A DNA stretch of 64,000 nt, taken from the NCBI RefSeq assembly GCF_000657795.2, contig NZ_JHEP02000003.1, positions 62,001 to 126,000 on the forward strand, read 5' to 3'. The notes beneath the pieces are model-generated. The model was not told the DNA's origin, searched no databases, and saw only the letters and a list, made by a program, of their open reading frames with translations. Source of the stretch: Bordetella pseudohinzii. GTDB taxonomy: Bacteria > Pseudomonadota > Gammaproteobacteria > Burkholderiales > Burkholderiaceae_B. A program made the position numbers and the translations under genes. Shown in pieces: positions 8,141-15,966 of this stretch (its first letter is position 1; every line of letters begins with the position of its first letter).

Positions 8141-9070
8141 ATGAGGATTCTGGTGTTGGGCGCCGGCGGGACCGGCGGTTTCTTTGGCGGGCGGGCCCTG
8201 GAGGCTGGCGCGGACGTGAGTTTCCTGGTGCGCCCGGCGCGGGCGCAGAAACTCCAGGCCGAGGGCCTGCGCATCAAGAGCCCGGCGGGCGACGCCGTCC
8301 TGCATCCCAGGCTGGTCACGGCCGACACCCTGGCCGCCGATTACGACGTGATCATCCTGAGCTGCAAGGCCTATGACCTGGACAGCGCCATCGAGGCCCT
8401 GCGCCCGGCCATGGGCGAGCAGACCGCAGTGCTGCCCATCATGAACGGCGTGCTGCAGTACGACATCCTGGACCGCGAGTTCGGCGCGCACCGCGTGCTG
8501 GGCGGTCTGTGCCAGATCAACGCCACGCTCGGGCCGCAGGGCGAGATCGTGCAGATGGGCACGATGGCCAGCCTGGTCTTCGGCGAGCGCGCCGGGCAGG
8601 CGCGCAGCCCGCGCTGCGAGGCGCTGGAGGCGGCGCTGGCCGACGCGGCCTTCGCCAGCCGCCTGAGCGAAAACATCCACCAGGACATCTGGGAAAAATT
8701 CGTCTTCCTGACCACGCTGGCCGCGGCCACCTGCCTGATGCGCGGCTCGGTGGGCCAGATCTGTTCGACCGAGGGCGGCGTGGACTTCATGCGCGATTTA
8801 TTGCGCGAATCGCAGCAAGTCGCCGCCGCCAGCGGCCATCCGGTGCGTCCGCAGGCCGACGCTTCGGCGCTCAAACTGCTGACCGATCCCGCCCAGCCCA
8901 TGACCGCTTCCATGTTCCGCGACCTGCGCCAGGGTCTGCGCGTGGAGGCCGAGCATATCGTGGGCGATATGGCGCATCGCGGCAGCACGTTGGCGGTCGA
9001 CACGCCGCTGCTGCGCCTGGCCCGCAGCCATCTGCAGGTCTACCAGGCGCAGCGCGCGACTGGTGCATAG
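8141..9070 (+). CDS. 2-dehydropantoate 2-reductase (ketopantoate reductase)-like
   Basis: A 309-residue NADP-dependent reductase. A Rossmann motif GAGGTGGFFGG begins at residue 6, followed by the ApbA/PanE core: SCKAYDLDSAI, LPIMNGVLQYDIL, and a C-terminal helical domain with NIHQDIWEKFVFLTTLAAATCLMRGSVG, in which the Lys corresponds to the catalytic Lys of PanE. The family converts ketopantoate to pantoate in coenzyme A synthesis, but many paralogs act on other alpha-keto acids, so no symbol is given. It begins 18 bp after the DedA-rhodanese stop behind a GAGGAGAGG ribosome binding site, so the two may be cotranscribed. Confidence 0.85.
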   Translation: MRILVLGAGGTGGFFGGRALEAGADVSFLVRPARAQKLQAEGLRIKSPAGDAVLHPRLVTADTLAADYDVIILSCKAYDLDSAIEALRPAMGEQTAVLPIMNGVLQYDILDREFGAHRVLGGLCQINATLGPQGEIVQMGTMASLVFGERAGQARSPRCEALEAALADAAFASRLSENIHQDIWEKFVFLTTLAAATCLMRGSVGQICSTEGGVDFMRDLLRESQQVAAASGHPVRPQADASALKLLTDPAQPMTASMFRDLRQGLRVEAEHIVGDMAHRGSTLAVDTPLLRLARSHLQVYQAQRATGA

Positions 9071-9178
9071 AATGCAATAGTGTGTCTGCCCGGGCGGGAT
9101 AGGCGGCCGGCCGGGCGGCGGCTAGCATGAAGGCATTCGTCGGCGCCTGTTCCGGGCGCCCGTTCAAGGAGTGCATTC

Positions 9179-9790
9179 ATGAAAGTCGCCCTGATAGGCA
9201 TTACCGGCCGCGTGGGTTCGCGCCTGGCCGATGAGTTGCTGCGCCGCGGCCACCAGGTCACGGGCATCGCGCGCCAACCCGCCGATGCGGCGCCGCGCCA
9301 GGGCCTGACGGTCAAGCAGGGCGATGCCGCCGCGCCGGCCGCGCTGGCGCCGCTGCTCGCCGGCCACGATGCCGTCATCAGCGCCGGACGTTTCGAGTCC
9401 ATGGACGCGGCGGCCTTGCTGGCGGCGGTCAAGCAGGCCGGCGTGCCGCGCCTGTTGGTGGTGGGCGGCGCGGGCAGCCTGGAGGTGGCGCCCGGCCGCG
9501 CCCTGATCGACACGCCCGAGTTTCCCGCGGCCTACAAGCCCGAGGCCAGCGCCGGCGTGCGCTTTCTGCGGACGCTGCGCGGCGAAACCGCCGTGGACTG
9601 GACCTTTCTGTCGCCGGCCGCGCTGTTCGAGCCCGGTGCGCGCACGGGCCATTTCCGCCTGGGCGGCGACCAGCTGATGGCCGATGCCAGCGGCAACAGC
9701 CATATCTCGATGGAAGACTACGCCATCGCCCTGGTCGATGAGCTGGAGACGCCCCGTCACAGTCGCCAGCGCTTCAGCGTGGCCTACTGA
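9179..9790 (+). CDS. NAD(P)-binding NmrA/YwnB-like oxidoreductase
   Basis: A 203-residue single-domain Rossmann protein with GITGRVGSRLADELLRRGHQVTGIAR at the N-terminus, a GDAAAPAALAPLLAGHDAVISA segment, and LLVVGGAGSLEV, the pattern of atypical short-chain proteins related to YwnB, flavin reductase and NmrA. The C-terminal part YAIALVDELETPRHSRQRFSVAY is a family signature. No catalytic Tyr-x-x-x-Lys is seen, so a sensor or reductase role cannot be separated. The ATG follows AAGGAGTGC. It stands alone between panE-like and an NTF2-like gene; no regulatory partner is evident. Confidence 0.82.
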   Translation: MKVALIGITGRVGSRLADELLRRGHQVTGIARQPADAAPRQGLTVKQGDAAAPAALAPLLAGHDAVISAGRFESMDAAALLAAVKQAGVPRLLVVGGAGSLEVAPGRALIDTPEFPAAYKPEASAGVRFLRTLRGETAVDWTFLSPAALFEPGARTGHFRLGGDQLMADASGNSHISMEDYAIALVDELETPRHSRQRFSVAY

Positions 9791-9810
9791 GGCCGCCCAC
9801 CGTTGTATTG

Positions 9811-9846
9811 AGCCGACCGGCCGCCGCGAGCGGCCGGCTTTCCCTT
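9811..9846 (+). terminator. Possible terminator after the YwnB-like gene
   Basis: CCGGCCGC and GCGGCCGG form an 8-bp GC stem with a five-base loop (CGCGA), followed by CTTTCCCTT. The T-run is broken, so this is a weak candidate for an intrinsic terminator. Confidence 0.4.
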
Positions 9847-9877
9847 ACACTGGCCTGCCACGATCTCGGGGCAAGGC

Positions 9878-10330
9878 ATGAAGAGGTTCAAGACGTTGAT
9901 GCTGGCCTGGGCGGCCTGCGCCTGTCTGGCGGCCGGCGCGGTCCAGGCGCAGGGTGTCCAGCAGAACAAGGAACTGGTGCTGTCCTTTTTCCGCCTGATG
10001 TTCCAGGAACACCGGGTGGAGGAGGCGGTGTCGCGTTATGTGGATAAGCGCTATGTCCAGCACGACCCCTATCTGGAGTCCGGCACCGCGCCGCTGAGGG
10101 ATTTCTTCACGCTCTACTTCGAGCAGAATCCCCAGGCCTCGGCCGACATCAAGCGCGTCATCGCCGAGGGCGATCTGGTGGTGGTGCACAGCCTCTGGAA
10201 AGAGGCCGCCGAAGACCGCGGCCAGGCCGTGGTCGATATCTTTCGCGTGGCCGAGGGCAAGATCGTCGAGCACTGGGGCGTGAGCCAGGAGATTCCCGAG
10301 AATCCCGCCAATGCCAACGGCATGTTCTGA
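9878..10330 (+). CDS. Exported NTF2-like (SnoaL-type) protein
   Basis: A 150-residue protein with a clear signal peptide (KRFKTLMLAWAACACLAAGAVQA, cleavage near residue 25). The mature part is one NTF2-like fold: KELVLSFFRLMFQEHRVEEAVSRYV, QHDPYLESG, FFTLYFEQNP, IKRVIAEGDLVVVHSLW and VVDIFRVAEGKIVEHWGVSQ, the order seen in the SnoaL-like aldol/ester cyclase group. The conserved acidic and His residues in YVQHDP and EHWG could be catalytic. Location outside the cytoplasm is unusual for the SnoaL cyclases, but many Burkholderiales carry such exported members of unknown role. It starts 16 bp before the end of a pyrimidine-rich spacer and is followed closely by the deoxyribosyltransferase gene. 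Confidence 0.82.
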   Translation: MKRFKTLMLAWAACACLAAGAVQAQGVQQNKELVLSFFRLMFQEHRVEEAVSRYVDKRYVQHDPYLESGTAPLRDFFTLYFEQNPQASADIKRVIAEGDLVVVHSLWKEAAEDRGQAVVDIFRVAEGKIVEHWGVSQEIPENPANANGMF

Positions 10331-10345
10331 CCGCGGGGCACAAGC

Positions 10346-10840
10346 ATGCAACGCATCTATCTCGCCGGCTTCGACGTCTTTCGCGCCGATTCGCTGGCCC
10401 ATGGCGAACGCCTGAAGGCCTTGTGCCGCGAATACGGCTACGAAGGCCTGTATCCGCTGGATAACCAGGCGCCGGCCAGCCTGTCCGGCCCCGCGCTGGC
10501 CGACTGGATCTACCGTCAGAACGTCACGCTGATCCGCCGGGCCGACTTCGTCATGGCCAACCTCAATCCCTTTCGCGGCGCCGAGCCGGATTCCGGCACG
10601 GCCTTCGAGGTGGGCTATGCGGTGGCGCTGGGCAAGCCGGTGTGGGCCTATGCCCAGGATGGGCGCCCCTTGATCGAGCAGCTGCCCGCGCAGCGGGCGC
10701 CCGATGGCCGGCATGTCGATGCCGAAGGCTATACGGTCGAGGATTTCGGCCTGCCCTTGAACCTCATGCTGGCCTGCGGCGTGCGTTGGGTCCAGGGAGA
10801 TGCGCGCGCCTGCCTGCGCCGGCTGGCCGCCGGCGCCTAG
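10346..10840 (+). CDS. Nucleoside 2-deoxyribosyltransferase
   Basis: A 164-residue enzyme that transfers 2-deoxyribose between nucleobases or hydrolyses deoxynucleoside (mono)phosphates. It starts with RIYLAGFDVFR, has the conserved ADFVMANLNPFRGAEPDSGTAFEVG region around residues 70-92, in which the Glu of FEVG is the expected nucleophile, and ends with the long helix region. ATG is 15 bp after the NTF2-like gene, probably one transcript. Together with codA and its importer it gives this region two nucleobase-salvage functions, but they are 4 kb apart and on opposite strands. Confidence 0.88.
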   Translation: MQRIYLAGFDVFRADSLAHGERLKALCREYGYEGLYPLDNQAPASLSGPALADWIYRQNVTLIRRADFVMANLNPFRGAEPDSGTAFEVGYAVALGKPVWAYAQDGRPLIEQLPAQRAPDGRHVDAEGYTVEDFGLPLNLMLACGVRWVQGDARACLRRLAAGA

Positions 10841-10852
10841 TTTCCGTTCTGC

Positions 10853-11527
10853 TCAGGCCGCGACCGCCAGCGCCGGCGCTTCCTGGCGCGCGCGCAGGTG
10901 GTCGGCCAGCTCGGCAATGGTCAGCGCCACCAGGCCCTGGGCGGCCGCGTAGCGCTCCAGCGAGGCGCCGCGCATCATGGTGCCATCGGCATTCATCAGT
11001 TCGCACAGCACGCCAGCGGGCCGCAAGCCGGCCAGCCGGGCCAGGTCGACCGAGCCTTCGGTGTGGCCGCGGCGGGCAAGCACGCCGCCGGCCTGCGCGC
11101 GCAAGGGGAAGACGTGGCCGGGGCTGACGAGGTCGGCGGGCTGGGCGCCGGGGGCGATGGCCGCGCGTATGGTCGTGACGCGGTCCAGGGCGGACACGCC
11201 CGTGGACACGCCGCTGGCGGCCTCGATGGAAACCGTGAAGGCCGTGGCATAGCGGCTCTGGTTGCGTTGCACCATGGGCGCCAATTCGAGCTGATCCAGG
11301 GTTTCGCCCGGCAGGCAGAGGCAGACGATGCCGCTGCCGTCGCGGATCAGCTGGGCCATGACGGGCACGGTCAGCTTGTCGGCGGCCACGATGAGGTCGG
11401 CCTCGTTTTCGCGGTCGAAATCGTCCATGAGAATGATGGGGCGGCCCAGGCGCAGATGATGCAGGGCGCGTTCCAGCCGCATGGAAAAGGGCTGGGCAAA
11501 CAGCGGGGAAACGGTGTGATGGGACAT
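10853..11527 (-). CDS. ribB: 3,4-dihydroxy-2-butanone 4-phosphate synthase
   Basis: A 224-residue stand-alone RibB for riboflavin synthesis (ribulose 5-phosphate to dihydroxybutanone phosphate and formate). Key acidic residues are in [15 protein letters not shown] near residue 37, and ligand-binding parts include [31 protein letters not shown] and the [13 protein letters not shown] motif. There is no GTP cyclohydrolase II domain at its C-terminus. ATG at 11525-11527 is chosen from the family length. An FMN riboswitch sits in its leader (separate entry). It ends convergently next to the deoxyribosyltransferase gene. Confidence 0.96.
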   Translation of the reverse strand: MSHHTVSPLFAQPFSMRLERALHHLRLGRPIILMDDFDRENEADLIVAADKLTVPVMAQLIRDGSGIVCLCLPGETLDQLELAPMVQRNQSRYATAFTVSIEAASGVSTGVSALDRVTTIRAAIAPGAQPADLVSPGHVFPLRAQAGGVLARRGHTEGSVDLARLAGLRPAGVLCELMNADGTMMRGASLERYAAAQGLVALTIAELADHLRARQEAPALAVAA

Positions 11528-11627
11528 TGAAACGCTCTCGCTAGAGTAAATGGGCGAAAAACGTTCCAGGGCTACGACAGCCAAACGCAATACCGCCTGG
11601 ACGCCAAGCCCGGGCGGGTTGTGCCGG

Positions 11628-11772
11628 CACATCTTCTTTCATCCGGACTGTGACCGTCGGCCCTGGCATCTCACCAGATCTGCTGACCCCGGCATAGGCC
11701 GGGCGCTCGCGGGCTCGCCGCATTGCGCGGCATACCGCCGGTGGGGAGTTTCACCCCGCCCTGAAGACGTAC
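11628..11772 (-). promoter_or_regulatory. FMN riboswitch (RFN element) upstream of ribB
   Basis: Read on the minus strand, the classic RFN blocks appear in order: GGGGTGAAACTCCCCACCGG (11738-11757), CGGTATG, the GCCCGCGAGCGCCCGG arm, GGTCAGCAGATCTGGTGAGA, GCCAGGGCCGACGGTCACAG and TCCGGATGAAAGAAGAT at the 3' end (about 11631). About 100 bases separate it from the ribB ATG and no U-tract hairpin is evident, so control is probably at translation initiation. FMN should switch ribB off. Confidence 0.97.
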
Positions 11773-11960
11773 TGCAAGGCCGTGTGTTTCTGACACGGCA
11801 AATGCGATTGTACGCCGCCGGCGCGCCGGCCGGGGGCATAAGCCCATAACCGCGGGCGGGGATTGTTCACGTCAAACGGACAATGAATTCCATTTTGGCC
11901 CATTGCTCGGTCGCCTCGCAGTGTCTATCTTGCAGGGGTGGCGATGCATCAAGGAAAGTC

Positions 11961-12902
11961 ATGCCAATGGCAAATGAAACCGTTTTGGTCGTGGGCGCAA
12001 CGGGCCGCTTCGGCAGCCTGGTCGTTCCGGCGCTGAAGTCGCGCCAGCTGCGCGTGAGGGTGCTGGCGCGCCATTCGGCCAAGGCCGAAGCCGCTCTGGC
12101 CGGCGGCGCCGACGAGGCCGTGCTGGGCGATCTGCGCGATCCGGCCAGCCTGCTGGCCGCGGCGCGCGGCGCCACGGGCGTGTACTACCTCGGGCCGGCG
12201 CTGGTCCCCGACCAGAAGACGCTGGGCCTGAACATCGTGCATGCCGCCCGGGCGGCCGAGGTGCGGCGTTTTGTCTTTTCCTCGGCCATCCGGCCGCTGG
12301 ACGATCCCCAGGCCAAGCGGGATGTGGAAAACGCCTTGTATGACTCCGGGCTGCAATACACCGTGCTGCGTCCGGCGCACTTCATGCAGAACCTGCTCGA
12401 CATCTGGCCGGCGGTGCAGCAAACGGGTTTGCTGGCCGAGCCCTACGACAGTTCGGCGCGGCTGGCGCGCGTCGATTATCGCGATGTGGCCGAGGTGGCG
12501 GCCATCGCCCTGAGCGGCGACCGGCTGGCGCATGCCTCGCTGGAACTCTGCGCCGAGGGCATGCACAGCCGCCATGACGTCGCGGCGATGATGAGCCAGT
12601 TTCTGGGCCGCAGCGTGCGCGCCGGCGTGCAGGATGTCGGCAGCTGGGCGGAGCAGGCCCGCCTGCGCTACGACCCGCAGCAGCAGGCGCAGATGCGCCG
12701 CGTGTTCGATTATTTCGACCGCCAGGGCCTGCAGGGCAATGCCATCACGCTGCGCGCCGTGCTGGGGCGCGAGCCGCGCAGCCTGCGCGACTTCGTGGCC
12801 GAGATGGCGGGGGTGGCCCGCCCGAGCCGCGCCCGTCCGCGGCCCGCGCCGTCGCGCACGCCGCCGCGGACCTCGCAGCTCAATTGGATGGACCTGTCCT
12901 GA
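11961..12902 (+). CDS. NmrA-like NAD(P)-binding protein
   Basis: A 313-residue atypical short-chain dehydrogenase family protein. The Rossmann motif VLVVGATGRFGSLVVPAL begins the protein, followed by VRVLARHSAKAEAALAGGADEAVLGDLRDP, GVYYLG and RRFVFSSAIRPL; the LRPAHFMQNLLD stretch replaces the catalytic Tyr motif. Family members act as NADP sensors or quinone oxidoreductases. ATG 11961 follows AAGGAAAG; an in-frame ATG at 11967 is possible and an upstream extension to 11883 is not supported. The C-terminal tail (RPSRARPRPAPSRTPPRTSQ) is basic and low-complexity, which the core family lacks. It converges on the SET gene with a 9-bp gap. Confidence 0.85.
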   Translation: MPMANETVLVVGATGRFGSLVVPALKSRQLRVRVLARHSAKAEAALAGGADEAVLGDLRDPASLLAAARGATGVYYLGPALVPDQKTLGLNIVHAARAAEVRRFVFSSAIRPLDDPQAKRDVENALYDSGLQYTVLRPAHFMQNLLDIWPAVQQTGLLAEPYDSSARLARVDYRDVAEVAAIALSGDRLAHASLELCAEGMHSRHDVAAMMSQFLGRSVRAGVQDVGSWAEQARLRYDPQQQAQMRRVFDYFDRQGLQGNAITLRAVLGREPRSLRDFVAEMAGVARPSRARPRPAPSRTPPRTSQLNWMDLS

Positions 12903-12911
12903 GCCGCAGGC

Positions 12912-13418
12912 TCAGGCGGCTTCGGCCGATTTTTTCTTGCTGGCCTTTTTCTTCTTGGGCAGCGCCAGCATGGTGCCGCGGCAGTCTGCCGTGCCGCACA
13001 GGCAGCGGTAGCCTTCTTTCAGGGTTTTGGTGATCTTGCCGTCGAGCACCAGGCCGTAGTCGTAGGCCAGCTCTTCGCCGCGCGCGATATCGCGCAGCGC
13101 AACGATGTATACGCGCTTGCCATGGCGGCCTTCCTGGGCCTCGCAATTGGGCGTGCAGGAGTGGTTGATCCAACGGGCGTCGTTGCCCTGGTCGCCGCCA
13201 TCGATGACCTTGCCCGAACTCAGCGCGAAGAAAAAGGTGTGGAAGGGGTCGTCCGGATTGGTGGGATGGCGCCGGTCGGCTTCGGCCGCGCTGATGCGCT
13301 CGCCGCCGTACTCGATGATGCGCGTGCCCGCCGGGATCTTGCGCGCGGCGAACACGCCGTTGCCATGCAGCTTGGAGCGGCGCACGGCATACCAGGGTTT
13401 TACGGTCTCGGTGGTCAT
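12912..13418 (-). CDS. SET-domain protein-lysine methyltransferase
   Basis: A 168-residue compact SET protein. Diagnostic motifs are HGNGVFAARKIPAGTRIIEY (residues 18-37), RWINHSCTPNCE (82-93, the NHS/C core), GEELAYDYG (114-122, catalytic Tyr region) and a post-SET cluster C139, C141, C146 in CLCGTADCRGTM that would bind zinc with the Cys of the core. The S-adenosylmethionine-binding surface is thus complete. The C-terminus is Lys-rich (KKKKASKKKS). The enzyme would transfer methyl groups to protein lysines, but no target is obvious; bacterial members are few and mostly uncharacterised. ATG 13416-13418. Confidence 0.92.
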   Translation of the reverse strand: MTTETVKPWYAVRRSKLHGNGVFAARKIPAGTRIIEYGGERISAAEADRRHPTNPDDPFHTFFFALSSGKVIDGGDQGNDARWINHSCTPNCEAQEGRHGKRVYIVALRDIARGEELAYDYGLVLDGKITKTLKEGYRCLCGTADCRGTMLALPKKKKASKKKSAEAA

Positions 13419-13512
13419 GGAGTGGTGGCTTTATGCAGGAAGCCGCGAAACGGCGGCAGGGCGCGCGCCATTATATCGGCCGCTTCCGGACAGGCGTATA
13501 GCGGGCCCGCTG

Positions 13513-13989
13513 TCAGCTGGACTGCGGCGGCGGCACGAGCGGCAGGCGCGCCTCCTTGAGGCTGCGCAGCACGAAGCCGGATTTGCTGTGGCGTATCCCC
13601 GGGATGCGGTAGAGGCGCTCGCGCAGCAGGCGTTCGTAGTCGCGGGTGTCGCGCACCGCGATCCGGATGTAGTAGTCGTAGTCGCCCGAGACCAGGAAGG
13701 CCTCCAGCACCTCGGGGATCTCGGCCAGCGCGCGCCCGAACTCGTACAGCGTTTCTTCGCTATGGCTCTCCAGCGTCACGTGCACGATGACCGTGTCCGT
13801 GAAGCCCAGCTTGGCCGGGTCCAGGTCGACGGTGTAGCCGCGGATGACGCCGGCGCTCTCCATGCGCTTGATGCGGTTCCAGCAGGGGGTGGAGGACAGG
13901 CCCACGGCCTGGCCGATGTCGGCCAGGCTGGCGCGGGCGTTGTCCTGTAAGACCTTGAGAATGGCCAGGTCGAATTTGTCCAGATTCAT
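13513..13989 (-). CDS. Lrp/AsnC-family transcriptional regulator
   Basis: A 158-residue regulator. Residues 1-60 hold the AsnC helix-turn-helix (LDKFDLAILKVLQDNARASLADIGQAVGLS, then CWNRIKRMESAGVIRGYTVDLDPAKLG), and the rest is the RAM ligand-binding domain (VIVHVTLE, FLVSGDYDYYIRIAVRDTRDYERLLRE, GIRHSKSGFVLR). The start at 13987-13989 is set by the family; the long upstream extension runs antisense to the ilvB-like gene. It is divergent from that gene across a 93-bp A/T-rich spacer, the normal geometry of a local Lrp-type regulator, so branched-chain amino acid synthesis is a plausible target. Confidence 0.95.
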   Translation of the reverse strand: MNLDKFDLAILKVLQDNARASLADIGQAVGLSSTPCWNRIKRMESAGVIRGYTVDLDPAKLGFTDTVIVHVTLESHSEETLYEFGRALAEIPEVLEAFLVSGDYDYYIRIAVRDTRDYERLLRERLYRIPGIRHSKSGFVLRSLKEARLPLVPPPQSS

Positions 13990-14082
13990 TTTCTTTGAAT
14001 CCGCAGTTGAAAAGATAAATTTACTGCTGATAATCGGTTTGTGTGGAAAAGAAGATAAAAATTCTGCCGAAAGTCCCATAAG
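13990..14082. promoter_or_regulatory. Divergent Lrp/ilvB-like intergenic region
   Basis: This 93-bp spacer is far richer in A and T than its surroundings and contains several A/T tracts (for example GATAAATTTA and AAAATTCT), which fits promoters plus AT-preferring Lrp sites. I cannot place the promoter boxes with confidence. Confidence 0.5.
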
Positions 14083-15903
14083 ATGTTCAGCATGAATGAC
14101 CGTCTCCACGCCCAGGCGCTCGCCGCCCTCGACACCCCCGACGCTGTCGACCCCGTCCCCACCGCCGCCAATGGCGCGCAGATCCTGTTGCAGACCCTGA
14201 TCGACCTGGGGGTGGACACGGTGTTCGGCTATCCCGGGGGCGCCGTGCTGCCGCTGTATGACGCCCTGCACGCCGAGCCGCGCCTGCGCCATGTGCTGGT
14301 GCGCCACGAACAGGCCGCCGTGCACGCCGCCGAGGGCTATGCCCGCAGCACGGGCCGCACCGGCGTGGTCTTTGTCACGTCCGGGCCGGGCATGGCCAAC
14401 ACGACCTCCGGCCTGCTCGACGCCATGTGCGATTCCATCCCGGTGCTGTGCATCAGCGGCCAGGTCGCCACCGCCGCCATCGGCACGGACGCCTTCCAGG
14501 AGTGCGATGCCATCGGCATCTCGCGTCCGGTCACCAAGTGGAACACCCAGATCCGGCGCTGCGAGGACGTGGCCGACGTGGTGGCCCGCGCCTTCACGCT
14601 CACGCGCCAGGGCCGCCCCGGGCCGGTGCTGGTCGACCTGCCCAAGGATGTGCAGCTGGCGCGCCCCAGCGCCGACCGCATCGAGCCCAGCGCGGCCCAG
14701 GTGGCGGCTTCGCGCGCGCGCCGCCAGGCGGGCAAGACCGCCCTGCGCCTGCCCGCCGGCGCCCTGCGCCGCGCGGCGGCCATGATCGCCCAGGCCCGCC
14801 GGCCGGTCTTCTACGGCGGCGGCGGCCTCATCAACTCGGGCAGCCAGGCCTGCCAGGCCTTTACCGAGCTGGTGCGCCAGACCGGCGCGCCCTGCACGCT
14901 CACGCTCATGGGCCTGGGCGCCTTCCCGGCCTCGGATCCGCAATTCGTCGGCATGCTGGGCATGCATGGCACGCTGGAGGCCAATCTGGCCATGCACCAC
15001 GCCGACCTGGTGGTGTGCATCGGCGCGCGCTTTGACGACCGCATCACCGGCAAGCTCTCGGAGTTCTGTCCGCATGCGCGCAAGATCCATGTGGATATCG
15101 ATCCGGCCTCGATCAACAAAGTGGTGCGCGTGGACGCGGCCTTGGTGGGCGACTGCCTGCCCATGCTCGAGGCCCTGAGCGCCGAACTGGCCGGCCAGTC
15201 CCTGCCCGCGGCGCGCCTGGCCGATTGGTGGGGCCGCATCGAGGGCTGGCGCGCGCGCGATTGCCTGGCCTGGCGGCCGCAGCCCGAGGCCATCCTGCCC
15301 CAGCAGCTGATGGCGCGTCTGAACGCCGCCTTGGGCGGGCGCGACGCCATCGTGTCGACCGACGTGGGCCAGCACCAGATGTGGGCCGCGCAATACCTGC
15401 GTTTCGACCGGCCCGGGCGCTGGCTGACGTCGGGCGGGGCCGGCACCATGGGTTATGGGCTGCCGGCGGCCATCGGCGCGCAGGTCGCGCATCCGGACAA
15501 GACCGTGGTGTGCGTCAGCGGCGACGCTTCGGTGCTGATGAACATCCAGGAGTTGTCCACCGCCATGCAGCACCGCACGCCGGTCAAGGTCGTGCTGTGC
15601 AACAACGGCTATATGGGCATGGTGCGGCAGTGGCAGGAGCTGATCCACGGCGGGCGCTACAGCCACAGCTACAACGCCTCGCTGCCGGACTTCGTGGCGC
15701 TGGCGCGCGCCTTCGGCTGGGGGGCGGCGCGGGTCGAACATCCCGATGCGCTCGATGCGGCGCTGGCCCAATGCCTGGCGCATGACGGCCCTTTCTTCCT
15801 GGACGTGACGGTGGCGGCCCAGGAGAACTGCTTTCCGATGATGCCCGCCGGCGAAGGCCATCATCGCATGATGCTGGCCGCCGGCGAGTGGTTCGAGGAG
15901 TAA
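14083..15903 (+). CDS. Acetolactate synthase large subunit-like, thiamine diphosphate enzyme
   Basis: A 606-residue ThDP-dependent enzyme of the IlvB/IlvI group. The catalytic Glu is in [15 protein letters not shown]; the FAD/medium domain is present ([12 protein letters not shown]); the ThDP motif reads [29 protein letters not shown]. The C-terminus [14 protein letters not shown] is typical of anabolic acetolactate synthases, which join two pyruvates or pyruvate plus 2-oxobutyrate. No small regulatory subunit gene (ilvN/ilvH) follows, so it may use a subunit encoded elsewhere or be a paralog with other use. ATG 14083 or 14092 are both possible. Divergent from the Lrp regulator. Confidence 0.9.
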   Translation: MFSMNDRLHAQALAALDTPDAVDPVPTAANGAQILLQTLIDLGVDTVFGYPGGAVLPLYDALHAEPRLRHVLVRHEQAAVHAAEGYARSTGRTGVVFVTSGPGMANTTSGLLDAMCDSIPVLCISGQVATAAIGTDAFQECDAIGISRPVTKWNTQIRRCEDVADVVARAFTLTRQGRPGPVLVDLPKDVQLARPSADRIEPSAAQVAASRARRQAGKTALRLPAGALRRAAAMIAQARRPVFYGGGGLINSGSQACQAFTELVRQTGAPCTLTLMGLGAFPASDPQFVGMLGMHGTLEANLAMHHADLVVCIGARFDDRITGKLSEFCPHARKIHVDIDPASINKVVRVDAALVGDCLPMLEALSAELAGQSLPAARLADWWGRIEGWRARDCLAWRPQPEAILPQQLMARLNAALGGRDAIVSTDVGQHQMWAAQYLRFDRPGRWLTSGGAGTMGYGLPAAIGAQVAHPDKTVVCVSGDASVLMNIQELSTAMQHRTPVKVVLCNNGYMGMVRQWQELIHGGRYSHSYNASLPDFVALARAFGWGAARVEHPDALDAALAQCLAHDGPFFLDVTVAAQENCFPMMPAGEGHHRMMLAAGEWFEE

Positions 15904-15911
15904 GGCGGCGG

Positions 15912-15930
15912 GCCGGGCAGCGCGCCCGGC
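15912..15930. terminator. Possible bidirectional terminator hairpin
   Basis: GCCGGGC and GCCCGGC form a perfect 7-bp stem with a five-base loop in the 63-bp gap between two convergent genes. No T-run follows on either strand, so intrinsic termination is uncertain. Confidence 0.35.
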
Positions 15931-15966
15931 CGGGGGTCCGTTCGGCCCCCTGCCCCGGGCGCTGCG

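Noticed and set aside
13990-15864. Upstream extension of the Lrp frame to 783 codons
   Set aside because: It runs antisense to the well-supported acetolactate synthase-like gene; the AsnC family starts at the chosen Met.
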